Part shown: positions 45,310 through 56,279 of the stretch, piece by piece
Layout of the letters: each line of letters begins with the position of its first letter
Position numbering within the stretch: position 1 is the stretch's first letter
NCBI GenBank assembly: GCA_031216915.1
Contig: CM062293.1
Span: 153,892,285 to 153,956,284, forward strand
Length of the DNA stretch: 64,000 nt
Direction of reading: 5' to 3'
Source of the DNA: Pictodentalium vernedei
Taxonomy: Eukaryota; Mollusca; Scaphopoda; Dentaliida; Dentaliidae
The notes under the pieces: model-generated
The model's input: the letters and a program-made list of their open reading frames with translations, nothing else
The model's database searches: none
Told to the model about the DNA's origin: nothing
Translations under genes and position numbers: made by a program

Positions 45310-47620
45310 ATGCTCGATTCCATTTTCCTTGCCATTTTGTTGTCACCTTGTGTGGACATCAATCCCAACCCAGGACCAAATGACGAGGACACCGATAATA
45401 TGCTTCAAATCCCCCACCCTAACATACAAAGCCTATAGCCCAAACTTGACATTGCCCAGTGTGAGTTCTCATCCTTTGACAATATGGCGTCCACTGATAC
45501 GTTACAAAATGATGAACCAGTTAACGCAATTACTATACGTGGATTCCAAGGACCACTGAGCTTCAATCGTTCGTCAAGGGGAGTAGGGGTTGCTGTTTAT
45601 GTTAAGTACGGTATTGTATTTAGGCACAGACCCGACCTAGAACTGACACCTGTTGAATGCCTATGAGCGGAAATAATTACAGAAAGGCGTAAGTAGCTAC
45701 TTTGAGGAGTATTTTATCGCCCACCGATTAGTTCGGTTGAAATATGAGATATTATATCCACTTCGACGGATCCATCTGTTATTGACCTTGTTATTACAGG
45801 TGATTTTAACGGCAATCAAATTGCAGTTGCCAGGGGGCATTTTCCAGATATTATTAGATATTTTAGTTTTAGTCTGCTTCACTGATTGACATTATTGCTG
45901 AAAGCAAGACAGTTAACATGAGATTTGGGAAATCTTAGATCCATTCATACCTGATATGATCCTCTACCACTGTCCTACTGTTCTTGAGATTGATTCCATA
46001 AAATCATCGCGCATCTCCTTCACGAGACAAACTCAAATGGCAACTATCCTGAAATGAACGCTGTGCTTGATAATGTAAACCCGGATATTATATTCAATGC
46101 GCTGAACCTAGATACAGTTGTCTCATAGTTCACAAAAGGGCTACCTGGCACTGCTTCCCGTCACATACCCAACAAACGGATCACTATTAGAAGGGACCAG
46201 CCGAAATGGATGCATAACGATAATAAGACAGAGAAGGAGGTTATGCCGAGTTGCCAAACCTAATGGTCTCCCACAGTCCTTTGAAAAACATAGACAGAAG
46301 AGAAACGAAGTAAGTCCGCCATCATGAAGGCGAAGACAGCTTATGTTGCAAATGTACAGTCAATATTCACTAGGCATGCCATTACACCAACCCAGTGCTG
46401 AAAAACCCACAAGACTTTCATTGGTAAAACCAATTCAGATATTTCGGCTATCAGCCATTTGGACAAAACAAATAGAAAACTTGCGTATTCAACGAATACT
46501 TTAGCTCTATCTCAGCAGTGGATGACTCTGCTGCCTCTCTACCTATACCACACACCCCTCACCCATCTCAATAGATAACATAACCATACAAAGCAGCGAA
46601 CGATACGAAGCGTAAAAATCCCTTAACCCTTTTAATCCGAGAGGCAGCTTTTCCGTCCTCCGAATACAATGCGTCACAATTTGATTAAGTTGAATGGCTA
46701 CTAAGTAAATGTGGAGAGTAGACCAATCAATATTTCCAACGTGCGGCCTCGCGGCTGCACGTTCATAATATTAGTCGATCTACCCCCAGAAAATAGACAC
46801 GGACTCTTCCAATTTCTGCCATTGAATTGACATGGAAGATACCACCAGGGTTTAAGGGGTTAGTCAATCAAAGGCTGCAGGACCTGATCTCATAAGTCCC
46901 CTGTTGCTCAAAGAATGTAAATTATCCTTATGTTGGCCCCTCTCAGTGATTTTCGTCATTCTACTGAATAAACAATACTTATCATCTATGTGGAAAAAAA
47001 GCTCATCCCACCCTACACATCTTCCCCAATGGGCCAAGGATAGGTGTTAATATAAGTTGCATCACTTGTCCACCAATCCTTGCACACCAAATAAGATTTG
47101 AAAATGGTAATGTAACGCCCGTTTTAAAAAAAGACTCCCCTCTAATTTAGTTACCAACTATCGTCCGATATCCCTCCTTGGTTGTGTTGGCAAGGTGCTT
47201 GAAAAATCTATTTTCAAATAGTTTTGGAAGTACTTGAGCGACAACAACACACCAAGTTAATTTCAGTCAGGATTCACTCCTGGTGACTCTATTATACTTC
47301 AAATAACTGACCGCTATCGCGGATTCTGCTGGTCCATTGACGATGGAAAAGAGGTTCGGGTGGTTCTCGGTAACATCGGTAAGGAATTTGATGAGGTGTG
47401 GCATGTAGCTCTCCTTCGCAAGCTGGAAAGATTGGAATGTCAGGTGATTTACTTGCATTTTTGAGGTCGTACCTTTCAGACAGGATCCAGTGGGTGTCTG
47501 AGATGTCATTCTGGAGACCGATAAACTCTGCAGTTCCTCAGGGGCCAATACTTTCCCCTCATTATTTCCCATATACATATACACTAAGTTTTGTCCGCAT
47601 GTATACAGTTAACTAGTTTT
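45310..47620 (+). mobile_element. Decayed CR1/L2-like LINE, plus strand, with 2A-like motif
   Basis: The frame at 45340 reads LSPCVDINPNPGPNDED, the 2A-like start common in ORF2 of some invertebrate LINEs, then IQSL-PKLDIAQCEFSSFD. An endonuclease follows: SRGVGVAVYVKYGIVFRHRP (45570) and ITGDFNGNQ (45795). RT pieces follow: KAAGPDLISPLLLKECK (46870), FDEVWHVALLRKLERL (47390), FLRSYLSDRIQWVS (47460) and AVPQGPILSP (47530). Many stops and frameshifts are present. It ends before the YADD motif, so the 3' part is deleted. It is interrupted at 46623-46863 by a TTAA palindromic element and lies antisense in OATP gene B. Confidence 0.83.
46623..46863. mobile_element. TTAA palindromic element of a third family, inside the LINE
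   Basis: Begins TTAACCCTTTTAATCCGAGA and ends GGTTTAAGGGGTTAG (last base mutated from A). The centre is a dyad around AACGTGCGGCCTCGCGGCTG, with GTAGACC / GATCTAC further out. LINE coding resumes right after the element, so it inserted into the LINE. Its interior is unrelated to subfamilies 1 and 2. Confidence 0.75.
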
Positions 47621-48006
47621 CTTCAAAAAATGTTGTTTAGACTAGAACTAAGTGATAGAAGAAGCGCCATAGACGTAGTTAAGCGGACCCTTCCCTCTTA
47701 TCACTTCTCTGTCGCACTCGGGCATGAACAAAACATTATATAGTCATAACATTCCAAACGGGGTCACAGTTCTGGCAGCATCCACGAACACTTGGGCGAA
47801 ATAAAACCCTTGTTCTAGACAGACTGTAAATAAGTGAGCGTGTGCTTGTGGGCTTGTGAACGTTTAGGTGCTCGATGTGGTCAAATGTTTGAACTGCTGA
47901 AGTCCTAACACATCAGTGAAGATTATGAGATAGTTAACAATTTTAGCTCTAATATGCACGATGTTTTTAGCCGCGCATTGAAATATTCTATCATTTATTG
48001 ACTCAC

Positions 48007-48071
48007 CCAACAGATTCGAGAGAAATGAAGAAAGTCCAACAGCTAATGGTTTGTCGGCTTCAGTCACACTC
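48007..48071 (-). CDS. OATP gene B, 65-base exon
   Basis: Bounded by TTTTCACAG and TTGG/GTGAGT. It encodes (R)SVTEADKPLAVGLSSFLSNLL(G), the OATP stretch R-S-V-x-x-E-x-K-x-x-A-x-G that leads into TM12's PGP block. Phases 2 in and 1 out match the neighbouring exons exactly. It would be invisible to ORF scanning alone. Confidence 0.94.
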
Positions 48072-48483
48072 CTGTGAAAATAAAAGTACAGAAAATGCAG
48101 ACAGAAAAATATAATGATTGATTGACCAACCAACTGATAGCAGCTCAATCCTCACAAGCACAGACAGATGAATAACAGCATTTATGAATGAAAATCTTAT
48201 TGTAAGACAGCATGAAACAAAGATATGCAGATATGTGTTAACCCTTTATATAGAGGAACGGACATATCAGTCAAATGCTCTTCTCAACAGAAAAATTATC
48301 TTTAAATTTCTCAAACTCTCTCATCTTTTTCATCCCTGACATATATCATTGTGAAAGTCGACTTTTGATAAAGTTATCTCCCTTGAATGTATTAGGAAGG
48401 CCCAATTAAGAAGCAAGTAATCGTTGAAATAAACACCTCTATGTTATATGACATCAAAAAAAACATAACGTTTCTTTCCGTTT

Positions 48484-48546
48484 CTTTTAATAAAAGAAAA
48501 CAACAGACATCTCCAGGAGCTGTCTGTTGTTTTCGTTTATTAGAAG
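48484..48546. repeat. Short hairpin
   Basis: CTTTTAATAAAAGAAAACAACAGACA pairs with TGTCTGTTGTTTTCGTTTATTAGAAG around CTCCAGGAGC, with few mismatches. No known family; about 65 bases upstream of the next MITE. Confidence 0.7.
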
Positions 48547-48611
48547 TATCAAAAGGATTGCTTTTTTATGGCAATCCAATTAGAAGCAACTAGTTCACCG
48601 ATAATCCGCCA

Positions 48612-48866
48612 TTAACCCTTTACCCAACCTGAAAAGCAGACGACACTTGCAAAAATAATTCTTGAATAACTAATTTTTTTCATTTTTTGACTCAAAAACA
48701 TAGGTTATGACCCCTCGTTGGAACGAGCTCGTCGAGCTCGTTCCAACTAGGAGTCCTAACCTATGTTTTTGAGACAAAAAAAAATGAAAAAAATAATGAA
48801 AATTAATTGACGATTTTTGAGAATAGCGCTGGCCGGTTTTGGCCGTTACGTTAGGTAAAGGGTTAA
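48612..48866 (-). mobile_element. Palindromic TTAA MITE, subfamily 1, copy at 48.6 kb (reversed)
   Basis: TTAACCCTTTACCCAACCTG with GCAGACGACACTTGC at the left; GGCCGGTTTTGGCCGTTACG and TAAAGGGTTAA at the right. Core GGAACGAGCTCGTCGAGCTC. Confidence 0.92.
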
Positions 48867-49227
48867 GACTATCAAACAGTATCACACCATCCCCACTCTA
48901 ATCGTCCTTTTTTGGCTCCTTGTTTCCAACAATTCCCAAGTTTTTTTTTCAAAGGGACAGAATTAGAAAAAATCGCCACCTAGACTTTTATTTTAATAGA
49001 AAAGACAGAGTCTGTATTATATACTTTTTAAAAAAAAGTAGAGGATATTTGATAAAAGTGAGATATTTGAAGAAATATATTTATATTTTCATCAAAAAAG
49101 CAGTTGAGGCATTGCACTGTGACATCTGGTGAATGATTTCAGCGATAGTTGGGTTCTGACAAGCACACATTCCACGCACTGAGCATGGACGGTCAGTCAG
49201 AGAATTTGCCACATTCAGTCCAAGACC

Positions 49228-50247
49228 TCAATACCTTGTAAATCCCCCTCGGTTCGCGATACAAGCGCGGATCCGACGTGGTATACTCCACACCAAACGT
49301 TCAATATCAGCTTGATTGATGTTATTCCATTCTTCCTGCAATATAGCGGAGAGTTCCTGGGATTTGGTAGGGGCTGTTAGTGTCGTAGACGCCTACCAAG
49401 CATATTGCAGACGTACTCGATTGGTGAAAGGTCTGGACTTAGTGTTGGCCAAGGCACTGTAATGATGTTCTGCTCCTGAAGGAACTCTGTAGCGATACGG
49501 GCCCTGTATGCTCTTGCATTGTCATTTTGGAAAAATGAATCGAAGGCCGTGAAGTCGGGCAAATGGCACCACATGGGCTGCTAGCATGCTGTCACGGTAG
49601 TACTGTCCTGTGACACGCCCTTGGATGACATGTAATGCCGTTCTGCTTGTCATGGGTATGCTTCCCCACATCATAACCGATCCACCACCAAAACGATCGT
49701 GCTGCCTAACGGTTACGTCATGGTATCGTTCGTTCCGCCGATGCCACACTCTGTTTTGCCTGCCGTGGAAGTCGATAGTGAACCTCGATTCATCGGAAAA
49801 CATGACGTTGCTCCACCGACGATTGTCCCAGCGCTGTCTTGTTCCACACCATTTACGATATGCTGCGATGTGACGTTCAGTCAAACATGGAATTATTCGA
49901 GGTCGTCGAGCGTACAAATTTCAGCTGTGTAGGCGATTTAGGATAGTCTGACGACTAACTCGCAAATCTGTCTGCTCGGTGCAGGTGTGGGCAATTTCTG
50001 AGGCACTTTGATGGCGGTTACGTAATGCTGTGGTTCGGATGAAAAGATCCTGGTTAGTAGTTGTCGCCCTTGGCTGACCTAACCGATGTCTGTCATCAAC
50101 ATTGCCTGTCTGACGGTAGCGTGACCACAACCTGCTAATCACCGATTGAGTAATGATGAGAATTTGAGCCACTGCAGTCTGTTGCCAGCTTCCAACATGC
50201 CAACGGCACGTAAACGTTCGCCACGTGTCTGTCTTCGTATACCTCAA
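49228..50247 (-). pseudogene. Tc1-like (Tc1/mariner) transposase, decayed
   Basis: Minus-strand frames give a helix-turn-helix region (AQILIITQSVISRLWSRYRQ, TGNVDDRHRLGQPRATT), then WSNVMFSDESRFTIDFHGRQ with the first catalytic Asp, FGGGSVMMWGSI, FQNDNARAYRA with the second Asp, and PTLSPDLSPIEYVCNMLGRR with the catalytic Glu. The D-to-E spacing fits the DD34E Tc1 type. At least two frameshifts break it (near 49920 and 49540). Terminal inverted repeats were not found. It lies in an intron of OATP gene B. Confidence 0.88.
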
Positions 50248-50630
50248 AAGTTACTTTTCGACCAGAAACTATTTATGAATAAGTTGGTACCAAAAAAGAA
50301 CGACGAGACTTCCGAAGAAGCCTGTCCAGTACAAACGAAAATTTCAAAACGTTCCCCACAGACATTAACGCGGCGCTCGTCCGAAAAGCCTGTACGAAGT
50401 TTTCGTGGAACGGTAACATTCATGATCCACACTAAACTTGGTAACATATTGATGTGTCCAGTCACGCGTATCCAATACCATTTTCCGAAAATATCAACAT
50501 CAGTTTGGATATCCCCTACTTTTTTTGAATAGTATACGTTACGATGAGCACACTGTTGATATAATGAACAGACAAAAATTACGAACATTAAATGATGACG
50601 AAAACGCCATGTTCCTATTTTTAAAACTTT

Positions 50631-50850
50631 ACCCAACGAATCGGCCGCATCCGCCCGCGTAATATGCAAATTCAGCAGTTGAAAAAATATTATTTTTCGA
50701 AACAATTCATCAAAACCATGCCATGTGACCCCGAACTCGTTCCAACGAGGGGTCACATGACATGGTTTTGTTGAAATCTTTTGAAAAATTTTAAAAAATG
50801 ACATTTAAAATAATACATTTTGATATCGTCTGTGTTGGGTAAAGGGTTAA
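50631..50850 (+). mobile_element. Palindromic TTAA MITE, subfamily 2, copy at 50.6 kb (core deletion)
   Basis: TTAAAACTTTACCCAACGAA at the left and GTTGGGTAAAGGGTTAA at the right. Arms carry CATGCCATGTGACCCC. The left half of the core is deleted (GACCCCGAACTCGTTCC), leaving an asymmetric centre. Confidence 0.88.
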
Positions 50851-51029
50851 AAGGATTTCAACAGAAAATAATAGTCAACAGTTCAATTTCATTGGAAAAT
50901 AAAAATAGTAAAATACGACCCTACAGAAAAATGCCTAAAGTTTGTGAAATGATTCGCAAATCGATTATACAAATTCGCTAATATTTCGAAACTACAGTCT
51001 TTATATGAAATTCTAATACCCTTAGGGTT

Positions 51030-51260
51030 ACATTTACTCTACGCTTTAGGAAATTGGGGAGCTAACTTTCCATAAATCTCTTCCAATGACGAAAATTGTA
51101 AGCCATGTTGTGGGTCCAAAACATAGCTTATGACTCTTCATTGGAACGACCTCGTTGACAGCGGTCCAGAGAAGTGCCCTGAGTTAACTTTTCAGGCAAA
51201 CGAAAATCTTGAGTTGTTCAAGATATTACTTGCAGATGTCTCTTTTTAGTCATGTTAATT
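51030..51260 (+). mobile_element. Decayed palindromic MITE at 51.1 kb
   Basis: Retains AAAACATAGCTTATGACTCT, TCATTGGAACGACCTCGTTG and GAGTTGTTCAAGATATTACT. Termini are degraded. An old relative of subfamily 1. Confidence 0.55.
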
Positions 51261-51579
51261 ATATGTTCCAATAAAAGTAAAATCCTCGCCCTTTGATTGG
51301 ATGAGAGCTGGCGTAGTTTCTTTTGTGTTTATGGCTCCAGTAGCAAATGTTACAGTCTGACGACATAACGCGAAATATTTGAAATGACGTCGACCGTTTC
51401 GTAATTGCTTCATCAATGGAGTGACTAGCAAGCCGCATCATTTTTCTGGATTCACCACATGTGCAGCAAACGGTGATCCGGGCAAAGAGTTGTTTAAATT
51501 ACAAACCGATTTACGATTTGAACTGAGATGGAATGAGTTTATCTGGTTTATTGAATACGTATCGAGTGCCGTCGTGGGG

Positions 51580-51684
51580 TACACGAGAGGTTTTTAATCA
51601 AACCTATGATCGTTAAAAGGTGCCTTGAACAAGGCAACTTTTAACGATCACAAGTTTAGTAAATAAGCCTCTCGTGTTTCACGG
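51580..51684. repeat. Imperfect long hairpin
   Basis: ACACGAGAGG near 51581 pairs with CCTCTCGTGT at 51668-51677, and TGATCGTTAAAAGGTGCCTTG with AAGGCAACTTTTAACGATCA in the centre. Total about 100 bases. Confidence 0.75.
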
Positions 51685-51727
51685 TGTATGTTTTGGGTTA
51701 TGGGTAGTGTCTTATTGGAACACGCAC

Positions 51728-51870
51728 GTTATTGTGATGAATTGACGGTAACATGGTCTGAGGTTTGCGGCTCGGAGCGCATGTTCAACCTCGACGCTTC
51801 ACGTCTCGGTCGAACATAAGCTCTGTTCCGCAAACCTCAGACCATGTTACCGTCAATTCATCACAATAAC
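51728..51870. repeat. Perfect 43-bp inverted repeat with structured loop
   Basis: The arms 51728-51770 and 51828-51870 are exact reverse complements (43 of 43; outer end GTTATTGTGATGAATTGACG). The 57-base loop itself contains a weaker dyad (GAGCGCATGTTC / GAACATAAGCTC). No TTAA border and no known family. Confidence 0.9.
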
Positions 51871-51879
51871 TTATAATAT

Positions 51880-53270
51880 CTTTATTCTCAGTTAACCGTA
51901 GAGAATACAGTATTTGAGAAATACATTATGTACAAATAGTGACGAAAGGAGACGCGCTCACCAATCCATATGACCATGTGAAAAACTGTGTTTATTTACT
52001 TAAACATAACAATAAAGAGGTGGTTTATCAATATAACAGTTTAACTCTTTTTCTAACAAATTTTAAGATATTAACTTTATATTTTCAAATATTTCGAACA
52101 AATGGCAATGACGCAGCGTAAGTATAGATACCGTCAGGACCGACTCAATGATTTCAGGGCCCGCAACGAACTGCCAGGCTGATGGTACTGTATCCAATTA
52201 TTTGTCCTGTAATTACTACAGCGCCATGAGAAAATAGATACTGCCAACAGCTACATTCACATTTCCCTGTTTTATCAGCAAACGGCAAGGGCGTTCAAGG
52301 ACCACTAAGCTAATTTTACCATTTTTAAATAAATTTCCAAATTATTTCAGCAAATCAACGGAAACGTGGATGCCAATGGGACCAGTCCGACGGGTTAGCC
52401 CCAGTGACATCCACATTTCCGTCATTCTAGTGGATTAGTTTCAGAAAATTCAGTAATTTGGTAAATTAATATTCCTATCCACTTTTACTGGCAATGGTAT
52501 CATTGCACCCTGTATAATTAAATATAAAATAATGTAATGCCAAAGAAAATATGCGTATACCAGTAAGCGTTTTGGCATGTTATCACATCACTTTGGTTTG
52601 AATAAAGGCAAACTTTGAAGGGTTTATTCCCGTCTGTCACTCTTTCTGCATTTAATACCAAGTAATTGCTTTTCCCGATTCTCACACTTGGCTTAAGACA
52701 ACATGCTCTAGATGCTTTCAAAATTTGGATACCACACACCTTTGACAGTGGTGTTTTCGTTTATCATCCAAGCACCGTGATTCAAGTACGTAGAATAATT
52801 TAGTTAGTTTTTCAACACTTTTCTCTGCCGAAAACGACTATTGTCACCTATTTTATAATGATTATCTGTACGTTCTGGTATTCGATGATCAAATCTACTA
52901 TGCGATTAATTGTTGGAAAGGGCCCAAAGAACCCTTTGTAACAATCAATCAGATGATAGAGTATCAAGTATGTCATAAATTGTATTAAACGTTCCCGCAT
53001 ATAGGCATACATAGAGGTACTCCATGTATGGCTAAAATGGGCGTGACAGTGAAGGGGTTAACTTTAACATGATTGTCACCAGCTATCTTATAAATAATGT
53101 GAAGTTGACAAACATGCCATACAGGACTGCTCCCAAACCAATATTACGGAGAGGTTTCTTCAGATTATTCTTGAAGCAGGTGGTATTCCATCACGGAAAT
53201 GATAAAGGAGGAAATATTTTTTAAACCATATTTTATTTCGAAATCAAAATGGTTTGGTAAACCGGCTAAG
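51880..53270. other. Intron of OATP gene B, nothing firm
   Basis: GTGACAGTGAAGGGGTTAA at 53043-53061 resembles the right end of a family C type TTAA element, but no left partner was found. Otherwise no gene or repeat recognised. Confidence 0.4.
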
Positions 53271-53275
53271 TGTAT

Positions 53276-53527
53276 TTAACCCTTTACCTAACGTAGAAAG
53301 CAGACGACACTTGCAAAAATAATTTTTGAATAACTAATTTTTTTCATTTTTTGTCTCAAAAACATAGGTTATGACCCCTCGTTGGAACGAGCTCGACGAG
53401 CTCGTTCCAACGAGGGGTCATAACCTATGTTTTTGAGACAAAAAATGAAAAAAATAATGAAAATTAATTGGCGATTTTTGAGAATAGCGCTGGCCGGTTT
53501 TGGCCGTTACGTTGGGTAAAGGGTTAA
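53276..53527 (-). mobile_element. Palindromic TTAA MITE, subfamily 1, copy with perfect 117-bp palindrome
   Basis: TTAACCCTTTACCTAACGTA at the left with GCAGACGACACTTGC; GGCCGGTTTTGGCCGTTACG and AAAGGGTTAA at the right. Positions 53338-53395 and 53397-53454 are exact reverse complements around a single A at 53396, so the stem is 58 perfect base pairs. This is the best-preserved copy in the window. Confidence 0.95.
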
Positions 53528-53529
53528 AT

Positions 53530-54500
53530 ACCTCATCGTTATATTATAGAAATTACAAACAATAATGGTGCTTGAACGAGTGCATTGAGCGGAGCTAACA
53601 GTCTATTGTGATCTCGTGGTGTATGATGCATTTGTGGCTGTATAAACGTATCTTGTCTTATCCCATGGGCGGATGATAGCCTCTACTCAAATCTCTTCGC
53701 TTCTACAACACACTTTTGGAAGGCCACAAATAGACTCGTTGATTCTGGATTACCGTACAGTATATAAATTGCCTGTTAGGTTCTCAATGCTAAGAAGAAA
53801 AGATTGCCGCTGGAAGCAGAAGTTGGTACACAATGACATGCAGTGAACTGCATCATCATTATGGTTTCCGCACGAAAATTTTGGGTCGTTTGTTGGAAAG
53901 CGTTTGAATTCATGAGTATTCAAGTCGCTGCATCTCAGTCCACATTTGCTATGCAGTATTTGACCCCTCCTACAACAAGCATAGTAATACTCTGAAACCA
54001 CCCTGAAAAGTATTGACTTCATTATATCTGTATTTCGCCCCTTGATTGAATCTATAGCATTGCAGATGGCACATAAGGTGTATGCAAAGGGCGATTTGCA
54101 AACAAGCTGTAACAGTTTTTATATATTTGTGTTACTGTTTTCAAAGAAAATTTTGTTTATTTTTTCTGTACTTTTGTATTCTTTGTGTGACCATAATTTT
54201 ATTATTGATTAAATATGCAATTTTCAGTGCAAATATTGTGTAACGTATGTTCAGTTTGTTTATATTTGGCCAAATAATTAAGTGGTCTATTCAGTAACCC
54301 GACTTACTGACGGGAAATGAACTATAAATCATAACCTTTGATCAAACCGATAGAAAATTAATTAATAGTACCCCCATCGCCCCACTGCATTTTCGTACTC
54401 AAATTAAGTAAGCGGGAGAAACAGGATGTCACCCCTTTGATGCTTACCTCCTCCGCAAGCACTGATTGATCAATCGTCTGAAAACTACTTTCGAACAGAA
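53530..54500. other. Intron of OATP gene B, nothing recognised
   Basis: No domain in the minus frame at 53750-54022; no repeat family identified. Confidence 0.4.
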
Positions 54501-54506
54501 ACACAT

Positions 54507-54764
54507 TTAACCTTTTACCCAACGTAACGGCCAAAACCGGCCAGCGCTATTCTCAAAAGTCGCCTATTAATTTTCATTATTTTTTTCATTTTTTGTCTCA
54601 AAAACATAGGTTATGACCCCTCATTGGAACGAGCTCGTCGAGCTCGTTTCAATGAGGGGTCATAACGTATGTTTTTGAGACAAAAAATGAAACAAATTAG
54701 TTATTTAAAATTTTTTTTTGCAATTTGCAAGTGTCGTCTGCTTTTCATGTTAGGTAAAGGTTAG
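54507..54764 (+). mobile_element. Palindromic TTAA MITE, subfamily 1, copy 40 bases from an OATP exon
   Basis: TTAACCTTTTACCCAACGTA with AAAACCGGCCAGCGC at the left; the right end TAGGTAAAGGTTAG is mutated. Core GGAACGAGCTCGTCGAGCTC. It ends 38 bases from the splice donor of the OATP gene B exon 54803-54963. Confidence 0.9.
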
Positions 54765-54802
54765 CACATTGAGGCTGAATTGCAAAGAGAAACTTAACTT
54801 AC

Positions 54803-54963
54803 CTCATTACTATGTTAATAAAACACATTATTGTACATGCTCCGGAGAAAGACCAAATGAACGTTACAATGGCGAATGGTATTAACATTGAACTTGAACA
54901 TGTTGAAGGACAATAACCAGATATTACTTCACCTGACGGAACACATGAACACTCACTGAACAT
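54803..54963 (-). CDS. OATP gene B, exon with last loop cysteines and TM11
   Basis: Acceptor GTTTCAG, donor ATGAG/GTAAGT. It encodes MFSECSCVPSGEVISGYCPS (the C-S-C repeat that closes the extracellular Kazal-like loop in OATPs), then MLIPFAIVTFIWSFSGACTI as TM11 and CFINIVMR. It enters in phase 0 from the 59425 donor and leaves in phase 2 into 48071. The first codon ATG is internal, not a start. Confidence 0.95.
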
Positions 54964-55004
54964 CTGAAACCATAAAATTAAATATTACACATGTAGATGG
55001 ATCC

Positions 55005-55260
55005 AGAAACGGTCTGTATGTTTTACAATGTTCAATCGGTATTAAAACCTACATTGGAAAAACTCACCAGTTCATGAGGAACAAACCACAAATGGAGGAT
55101 AAAACTGTGGCACCTCTTCATGAGTAACATCTCCTCTCGCAGTAAAGAATCAACACCGGTTTTAGAATTTCAATGCAATGACGAAAGGGCTATTCAAGCA
55201 AAAGAAAAGCATTCCATCGACAAATTTAGACCTAACTTGAATCACTGCTGAAATCAAAGG
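55005..55260 (+). mobile_element. Possible Penelope GIY-YIG remnant
   Basis: The plus frame reads VLQCSIGIKTYIGKTHQFMR, fitting C-x-x-G-x-x-YIGKT-x-x-x-x-R of GIY-YIG domains, and a downstream frame has RAIQAKEKHSIDKFRPN. Short and broken; weaker than the copies near 10.5-12.4 kb. Confidence 0.4.
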
Positions 55261-55299
55261 GGTCCCGCTTTGTTGAAACATCGTGATGACCCTAGTTCG

Positions 55300-56170
55300 T
55301 CTTATAAATAAGAGGGTGGAGGAAGACGAGAAAATGCCATGGACGTAGGAGATTGTTTTTTCATTTTGGCAAATTTTGTCACCTTAAACCCCTATTTTTA
55401 TTTCAAATGTTTTTTCCGCAACATTTTCGGATAACCAAGATTTTTAAGATATATTTAAAGTGATTCAGGGAATTTTTTGCATTCCTGCCATGTAGTATGA
55501 ATAATATACGTTTATGGGTGTTGTCTAGAATACGATGAGAGATGTTTTTGGAAGTTTTCTCTCCAGATTCAGCCAGAAGTAACAATGTTCAATTCTTTTA
55601 TAACAGCTGAGTACAACAAAAACAAATGAGTCCAAAGGCAAATATAACAGTTACTGGCAAACCATGTTATCACACTGTTGCTATGATTGTTGTTGCAAAA
55701 GTTAAGAAAAATGAATCCGTTGCAAAATACCGGATTGGAGAAAGAGCCAAACAACTGATCAAACCTGACCAGTAATATGCCCTAATTCAGATTCAGAGAG
55801 ATACAATAACATTCCAAACCAGCAATACTGTGTTAGGTGGGCCAAGTGACCAATACAAAGGATAAACCAATTGTTCAATGCACGTATTACACAATTTCTG
55901 ACATCCGCGGGGTCTGTGCACAGACCTCCGTTGATTTACGCGATGTCCCTTTACCAAAAGTACAGATATCCCAAGTATTTAATTCGGCTTGAAAACATTA
56001 AGGTACTAACACAATTCGCGGAACTACAAGTACAGCTGTAAGGAGACCCACATCATAATTATTCAGTAATCAAACATGTCTACTAGTACTGGTAGATTCA
56101 GTTAGATCTATTCTCGGTTGAGAAAGAATTCTTGGGTTGGTTTCAAAAGAAAATTAATGTTTATGGTATT
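55300..56170. other. Intron of OATP gene B, nothing recognised
   Basis: Short frames without recognisable domains. Confidence 0.35.
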
Positions 56171-56175
56171 ATTTA

Positions 56176-56236
56176 CATTCAATCGTCTGGAATATTTCAT
56201 AGGTTCGCCGACTGAAATATTCCAGAGAGTTTAATG
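56176..56236. repeat. Short hairpin
   Basis: TCTGGAATATTTCA pairs with TGAAATATTCCAGA around AGGTTCGCCGAC, and outer ACATTCAA weakly pairs with TTTAATGT. Confidence 0.7.
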
Positions 56237-56279
56237 TAAACATAAATGGTGTACTATTCAATTTTAAGGGCTATGCTGG

